A stretch of DNA of 9,281 bases, from NCBI GenBank assembly GCA_946478775.1, contig CAMLDR010000164.1, forward strand, positions 1 through 9,281, read 5' to 3'. The notes under the pieces were generated by a model. That model was given only the letters and a program-made list of their open reading frames with translations, made no database searches and was not told the DNA's origin. The stretch is from an uncultured Flavobacteriales bacterium. Lineage in GTDB: Bacteria > Bacteroidota > Bacteroidia > Flavobacteriales > Crocinitomicaceae. Positions 7,101 to 9,281 of this stretch are shown here, piece after piece; the stretch's first letter is position 1, and the number at the start of each line of letters is the position of its first letter. Both the position numbers and the translations under genes were made by a program.

Positions 7101-7828
7101 ATCAAACCAACAGAAGAAAGGTTATCCAGTGTTGGTGTTCCGACCAGCCAAGAACGCTGACCAGACCATAGTGCGGTTTGGGTATTAAATAATCCCGTAG
7201 CACGAATGGATTGGTCGCCTCCCGGATCTCCTGCAAAAAAAGAGCTTGTCTGCAATTTTCCTCCGTTGTATAAATCGTTTACAGGCAATTGATATCCGTC
7301 AGCACCTGCATTTAAAACGGCTGTTCCAAGTGAAGTTCCGTAGAATAAAGCATCGACTGGAACGCTTGCGTTCGTTAAGGAAGCTACCGGTAAGTTGAAA
7401 AGGGCAATTCCATCACCATTTCCACCACCGTTACCAACAACACCGCCTGTTGCAGCAGTTCCAAAACCGTCACCGGGAGTTGTTGCCGTATTAATCACAC
7501 GAAGTTGTGTACCTGTTGGTGCCATGGAAGATCCGCCAACGTAAACAACATCTCCGGCATTTACCATTCCGGTGTTGATTTGGAAAGCATAAGTGATTGC
7601 TCCGCCTTCAATCCATCCGTTGAGTGTCGCTGCGGAGTTATTGCAAACAACGGTATAAGGTGTTGTTGCGAAATTGATATTGCTCGTAGCAACTAATTCG
7701 ATCCATTCAAATGGAGAATCCGATCCGCTTGGATTGGGTAAAATTTCTGAGATGACGAGTCCCGGGTTTTGAGCAAAACTGGAGATGCTCATCAAAACCG
7801 TCCCGATAAATAGTATTGTTTTTTTCAT
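4106..7828 (-). CDS. Large T9SS-secreted surface protein with choice-of-anchor-I beta-propeller
   Basis: A 1240-residue secreted protein. I start it at MKKTILFIGTVLM, a clear signal peptide ending SSFAQ (about residue 20); an ATG 21 bases upstream (7849) would put MSKVYTA before it. Domains in order: lamin-tail-like (about 23-236, opening GLVISEILPNPSG and FEWIEL); Calx-beta (about 248-359, ending YIKDND); a beta-propeller of the choice-of-anchor-I type (about 367-860); four Ig/PKD-like repeats (about 870-1153); and a T9SS type A sorting domain (1165-1240, with YPNP at 1170-1173 and ending VIKK). The propeller carries acidic motifs: EGEP (495-498), FEPEY (560-564), NEGDAREY (652-659) and GPEPEGV (768-774). 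DTDNDGDIDD (700-709) looks like a calcium loop. Each repeat has a Cys pair (878/931, 957/1002, 1027/1072, 1097/1143), suggesting disulfides. T9SS clients cross the outer membrane and are usually anchored to the surface or released. Some relatives are annotated as phosphatase-like, but enzymatic activity here is unproven. GAACTTTG (complement of 7847-7854) is a near match to the -7 box. Confidence 0.92.
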   Translation of the reverse strand: MKKTILFIGTVLMSISSFAQNPGLVISEILPNPSGSDSPFEWIELVATSNINFATTPYTVVCNNSAATLNGWIEGGAITYAFQINTGMVNAGDVVYVGGSSMAPTGTQLRVINTATTPGDGFGTAATGGVVGNGGGNGDGIALFNLPVASLTNASVPVDALFYGTSLGTAVLNAGADGYQLPVNDLYNGGKLQTSSFFAGDPGGDQSIRATGLFNTQTALWSGQRSWLVGTPTLDNLSSVGLISATPGTITFSAVSQNFAENAGTVNIGINSATPNGYPAKVILSYSVYTDATETADFTLAEDTVTIPAGFAGVQNVALTIIDDALAERTEKVILKVRSLYNATVGTNSFQIIYIKDNDYVAPAPNNELKLNLLSSFSNGAEGTNSAEIVSFDPTTDKLYIANSIGAKMDIVDFANPAAPVLLNSISMTPYGNINSLTVHNGVVACAMENTDPQANGNIVFFDQNGVLISQVAVGAMPDMITFNNDYTKILVACEGEPKSDYSVDPEGSVGIIDVTGGYAGLTAANVTMVNFQSFNGQETALRAQGIRIFGPGSSAAQDFEPEYITLSEDNTTAYVALQENNAMAVIDIAAGTVSAVRPLGTMNYANGNNGLDASDQTAGVFIGSAPIKGLFMPDALAHASIGGAEYIFSANEGDAREYTAITEVARLSATSLDASIPDLNILKHNQFLGRINVTNASGDTDNDGDIDDIHVFGTRSFTIWDAQTGALVFDSKDLIEQITASHPTLSGLFNASNGGSAATKNRSDDKGPEPEGVATAFINGNHYLFVSLERVGGVMLFNVDVPSTPVYVGYYNNRSVATNGPDRGSEGIIIIKKEDSPTGNDIVILANEISSTLSIFDINTCVDLAGATITVPTDSICAGDTVSLTIPGDAQSTVQWLKDDQVISGETGNSLDVTEAGNYRVYVSNTTHACADTTTAEMIEVLTLPTITAGTDLVICIGDTVNLAGTSTGTISWNNSVQDGIDFFPTTTMDYIATATDTYGCEDSDTLTVTVNLLPAVDAGSNQTVCSGTSITFTATGAPNLVWNNGITNGTPFNATTAGSYIVTGTDANGCVDQDTAVLTLFAVPNINLGADMTLCANHFPVNLNGPGGYTSYSWSNGATTQNTTGSQAGSYILTVTNSNGCQDKDTVVITSDPCLGLDENTAFEYSIYPNPASHSVFVQTNAASSEAFIYSANGQVLFTQRNASAEFSLNLADLADGMYWLKISSAEGTVTKQLVIKK

Positions 7829-7932
7829 TGCTGTATAAACTTTCGACAAAGTTCACTTTAGCATGTAATGAGAAATAAGGGGTTGAATGACTTTTTTGGT
7901 AAGGTTGAGTTGGGGAATTGTAAACCAGTTAA

Positions 7933-7995
7933 AATTTAAATGAAGAAATTCGCAGACCTGAAAACAGTTCTTTTAAGTTGGCTTCATTTGAAATT
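7933..7995 (-). repeat. AT-rich inverted repeat downstream of ispD
   Basis: AATTTAAATGAAG (7933-7945) and CTTCATTTGAAATT (7982-7995) are reverse complements apart from one extra base, with a 36-base spacer. The element begins 5 bases after the ispD stop in its direction of reading, and TTTT follows on the - strand. It may be a weak terminator or a 3' stabilising stem for ispD mRNA. The low GC content makes this uncertain. No other terminator is visible between ispD and the large gene. Confidence 0.3.
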
Positions 7996-7999
7996 AATA

Positions 8000-8677
8000 C
8001 TAATCCGATTTAGCAGCCCATGTTTTCAAAATAATCGCCGCAACACTTAAATCCAAAGGATTGGTGATCTTAATATTCTCTTCATTTCCCGGAATGAGGT
8101 GAACACGTGCTCCGATCGCTTCCACTACACTTGCATCATCCGTAAAGCTTGTTGCATATTTTTGCTCGTATGCCTTTTTGATCAGTTTTGCTTCAAATAC
8201 CTGCGGAGTCTGAACGATCCGGTAGTGATCCCTGGAAACGGTTGCATTCGTTTCCCCGTCGGCAATGCGAAGGGTTTCCTTAACCGGGATCACAGGAATT
8301 ACCGCGCGATGGGTTTTAACCTCAAGAAGCAGCTGGTTTAAAACAGATTTTCGAATAAACGGACGAACACCGTCGTGAACCGCAATCCAGTCGCCGGTAG
8401 CTTTCTCCAGTGCATTTTTAATGGAATCAAAGCGTTCGTCACCACCCGAAACGATTTCGTGTTTAATGACAAAGGCATATTTCTCACACATTTCAGCCCA
8501 ATCTGTCAAATAGTCTTGTGGAAGTGTGACAATCAGTTCCGCAGAAGGATCAAACCCGTGAATGAGTTCGATGGTATGCATCAAAATAGGTTTGTCGTTC
8601 AGCAACAAAAATTGTTTTGGGATCGAACCTCCCATTCTTTTTCCGATTCCTCCGGCAGTGATAATGAATGTAAGCAT
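8000..8677 (-). CDS. ispD: 2-C-methyl-D-erythritol 4-phosphate cytidylyltransferase
   Basis: A 225-residue cytoplasmic enzyme of usual family length. It joins CTP and methylerythritol phosphate to give CDP-methylerythritol, the third step of the MEP route to isoprenoids. The nucleotide-binding loop is TAGGIGKRMGGSIPKQFL (7-24), with R14 and K21 in the places of E. coli R20 and K27. D102 lies in VHDGVRPF. R149 (SRDHYRIVQTPQ) and K203 (ENIKITNPLDL) correspond to the substrate residues R157 and K213 of E. coli. TDDASVVE (179-186) is also typical. All expected residues are present. The related TarI/ribitol cytidylyltransferases look similar, but no teichoic acid genes are nearby and the organism is Gram-negative. 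No other MEP gene is in the window. TATATTTA (complement of 8682-8689) is one base from the -7 box, and the palindrome at 8697-8734 lies 20 bases upstream of the start. Confidence 0.95.
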   Translation of the reverse strand: MLTFIITAGGIGKRMGGSIPKQFLLLNDKPILMHTIELIHGFDPSAELIVTLPQDYLTDWAEMCEKYAFVIKHEIVSGGDERFDSIKNALEKATGDWIAVHDGVRPFIRKSVLNQLLLEVKTHRAVIPVIPVKETLRIADGETNATVSRDHYRIVQTPQVFEAKLIKKAYEQKYATSFTDDASVVEAIGARVHLIPGNEENIKITNPLDLSVAAIILKTWAAKSD

Positions 8678-8696
8678 TGTTTAAATATAAAAAGAA

Positions 8697-8734
8697 TTCG
8701 GGTAGAGACGCGAGGCTTCGCGTCCCTACCCGAA
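8697..8734 (-). repeat. 17-base-arm palindrome upstream of ispD
   Basis: The arms at 8697-8713 (beginning TTCGGGTAGAGACG) and 8718-8734 are reverse complements except for one pair, A8706 against C8725. The loop is GGCT (8714-8717). Read on the - strand, the odd pair becomes a G-U wobble, so the RNA stem is unbroken in the direction of ispD. The GC-rich arms stand out against AT-rich surroundings. No T-tract follows on either strand. The form resembles dispersed GTAGAGACGCG-type palindromes common in Bacteroidota intergenic DNA (from memory, not checked). Confidence 0.75.
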
Positions 8735-8745
8735 CCAATGGCAAC

Positions 8746-8773
8746 AAAAAAAGGTCTCCAAACGAAGACCTTT
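8746..8773 (-). terminator. Terminator of the 59-residue membrane protein gene
   Basis: AAAGGTCT (8750-8757) and AGACCTTT (8766-8773) form a perfect 8-base stem with an 8-base loop. Seven A residues on the + strand (8746-8752) give a U-run in the - strand transcript. The hairpin starts 21 bases past the small gene's stop and so separates it from ispD. Confidence 0.85.
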
Positions 8774-8793
8774 CAATTATATAAATTCACAAA

Positions 8794-8973
8794 TCATTTC
8801 AGTTGATTCGGATCTTTTTCAGCTTGTGCATTGAATTTACGCTGCCAGTTTAACCAGTAGAATAATCCGATAAAACCTAAAACGATCACAGAATAATTAA
8901 AGATATGACCAATGTTGTCATAAAACCATGCACCATTTAGGATTTTTCCGAGTGTATACCAAAAACCATTCAT
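8794..8973 (-). CDS. Small single-pass membrane protein (59 residues)
   Basis: The frame starts MNGFWYTLGKILNGAWFYDN and ends in KDPNQLK with a TGA. It has one clear hydrophobic helix at residues 26-42 (NYSVIVLGFIGLFYWLN), then a basic stretch (WQRKF) and a charged, soluble tail, so the C-terminus is probably cytoplasmic. The N-terminal 20 residues are aromatic and amphipathic and could lie on the membrane. Support for a real gene: sensible composition, a strong terminator right after the stop, and TTACTTTG (complement of 8997-9004), one base from the -7 consensus, 23 bases before the ATG. Short proteins of this design are common in Flavobacteriales and are usually annotated as hypothetical. 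I cannot name the family or assign a function. Confidence 0.8.
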   Translation of the reverse strand: MNGFWYTLGKILNGAWFYDNIGHIFNYSVIVLGFIGLFYWLNWQRKFNAQAEKDPNQLK

Positions 8974-9062
8974 TCTTTTTTCTTTTTAATATGTGACAAA
9001 GTAAGTAAATAATTTGTTCATAACTTCCGATTCTATTGAAAAAAAATCAATTTTTCATTGCT

Positions 9063-9088
9063 TCCTCCTTTGGAGGGTATAAGGAGGA
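9063..9088. repeat. CCTCC/GGAGG repeat-like element
   Basis: TCCTCCTT (9063-9070) is the exact reverse complement of AAGGAGGA (9081-9088). Between them GGAGG (9072-9076) can pair instead with the CCTCC of the left arm (9064-9068), giving a second, exclusive hairpin with a TTT loop. Its GC content exceeds that of its AT-rich flanks. It lies about 90 bases upstream of the brxA-like -7 box, so it is probably outside that transcript. It resembles short dispersed repeats seen in Bacteroidota genomes; only one copy is visible here. Confidence 0.45.
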
Positions 9089-9176
9089 GAGGGTTAACCG
9101 GATTCTATGAGCACAAAAAATCCAAATATTTCATAAATGAATTCCTCTATATAAAGAAATCAAGGGATAGAATCAG

Positions 9177-9184
9177 TAACTTTG
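9177..9184 (+). promoter_or_regulatory. Candidate -7 promoter element of the bacilliredoxin gene
   Basis: TAACTTTG matches TAnnTTTG exactly and lies 20 bases before the ATG at 9205. No TTG is visible at the usual -33 distance. The AT-rich leader (ACATAAAATTTAAAG) has no Shine-Dalgarno sequence, as is usual in this phylum. Confidence 0.5.
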
Positions 9185-9204
9185 CAACATAAAATTTAAA
9201 GATT

Positions 9205-9281
9205 ATGTACCCACCAGAACTCGTACAACCAATGAAGGAAGACCTTACAAGTGTGGGCTTTCAACAACTCGTATCAGCATC
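9205..9281 (+). CDS. BrxA/BrxB family bacilliredoxin, 5' end (partial)
   Basis: The first 25 codons read MYPPELVQPMKEDLTSVGFQ and then QLVSA before the window ends. The pattern Y-x-x-x-L-V-x-P-M-[KR]-x-[DE]-L-T-x-x-G-F-x-x-L is the N-terminus of the BrxA/BrxB (YphP/YqiW, DUF1094) thioredoxin-like family, normally about 135-145 residues. In Bacillus these proteins remove bacillithiol from oxidised proteins through a CGC motif. That motif would lie beyond the window edge, so activity cannot be judged here. The start is fixed by the family N-terminus and by the -7 box 20 bases upstream. A role in thiol redox repair is inferred from the family. Confidence 0.8.
   Translation, partial: MYPPELVQPMKEDLTSVGFQQLVSA

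Larger units (their letters stand above)
8974..9204. other. Intergenic region between divergent genes
   Basis: This is the longest gene-free stretch of the window. It holds candidate promoters for the small membrane protein (-) and the bacilliredoxin gene (+), plus the repeat-like element at 9063-9088. No credible small ORF or RNA gene is visible. Confidence 0.7.

Noticed and set aside
7829..7849. Upstream ATG of the large surface-protein gene
   Set aside because: It would place seven non-signal residues before a canonical MKK signal peptide and begin inside the candidate -7 box.
7940..8050. Short + strand frame beginning MKKFADLKTV
   Set aside because: It overlaps the 3' end of ispD in antisense, its later part has no protein-like pattern, and no promoter motif is seen.
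8697..8734. Reading the ispD palindrome as a rho-independent terminator
   Set aside because: Neither strand has a T-run after the stem, and the small gene upstream already has a perfect terminator at 8746-8773.
8375..8806. Open frame of 143 codons on the + strand
   Set aside because: It is antisense to ispD, which carries every family motif, and its translation shows no domain-like pattern.

Overview
The window looks like a piece of a Bacteroidota chromosome, most likely Flavobacteriales (a Fluviicola/Crocinitomicaceae-like organism is my best guess, not proven). The evidence is a very large surface protein with a C-terminal type IX secretion (T9SS) sorting domain, several promoter motifs matching the Bacteroidota consensus TAnnTTTG, few recognisable Shine-Dalgarno sites, AT-rich intergenic DNA and a gene content typical of that group. 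I see no tRNA, rRNA, CRISPR array, transposase or phage gene.

Left part (1-2975, + strand): the last codons of an unidentified gene; a secreted protein of unknown function (173-1132); pth, peptidyl-tRNA hydrolase (1152-1715), 19 nt behind it; then a separately promoted fatty acid desaturase (1845-2927) closed by a strong hairpin. Middle (3046-3951, + strand): a CzcD-like cation diffusion facilitator. It converges on the 3.7-kb gene on the - strand (4106-7828), with a bidirectional terminator between them. That gene encodes a 1240-residue secreted protein: lamin-tail-like domain, Calx-beta, choice-of-anchor-I type beta-propeller, four Ig/PKD-like repeats, T9SS sorting domain. Right part: ispD of the MEP isoprenoid pathway (8000-8677, -), a 59-residue membrane protein (8794-8973, -) with its own terminator, and the first 25 codons of a bacilliredoxin (BrxA/BrxB-like) gene (9205 onward, +).

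The genes do not form one pathway. They are mostly independent one- or two-gene units: translation recycling, membrane lipid modification, metal efflux, a surface protein, isoprenoid synthesis and thiol redox repair. I did not find a convincing new multi-gene system. The points most worth a second look are two near-perfect intergenic palindromes with related ends (94-123 and 8697-8734), a third repeat-like element (9063-9088), dyads in the desaturase promoter, promoter motifs so close to two start codons that the mRNAs may be leaderless, and the acidic motifs of the propeller in the large surface protein. No gene-free stretch exceeds 300 bases; the longest is 8974-9204.
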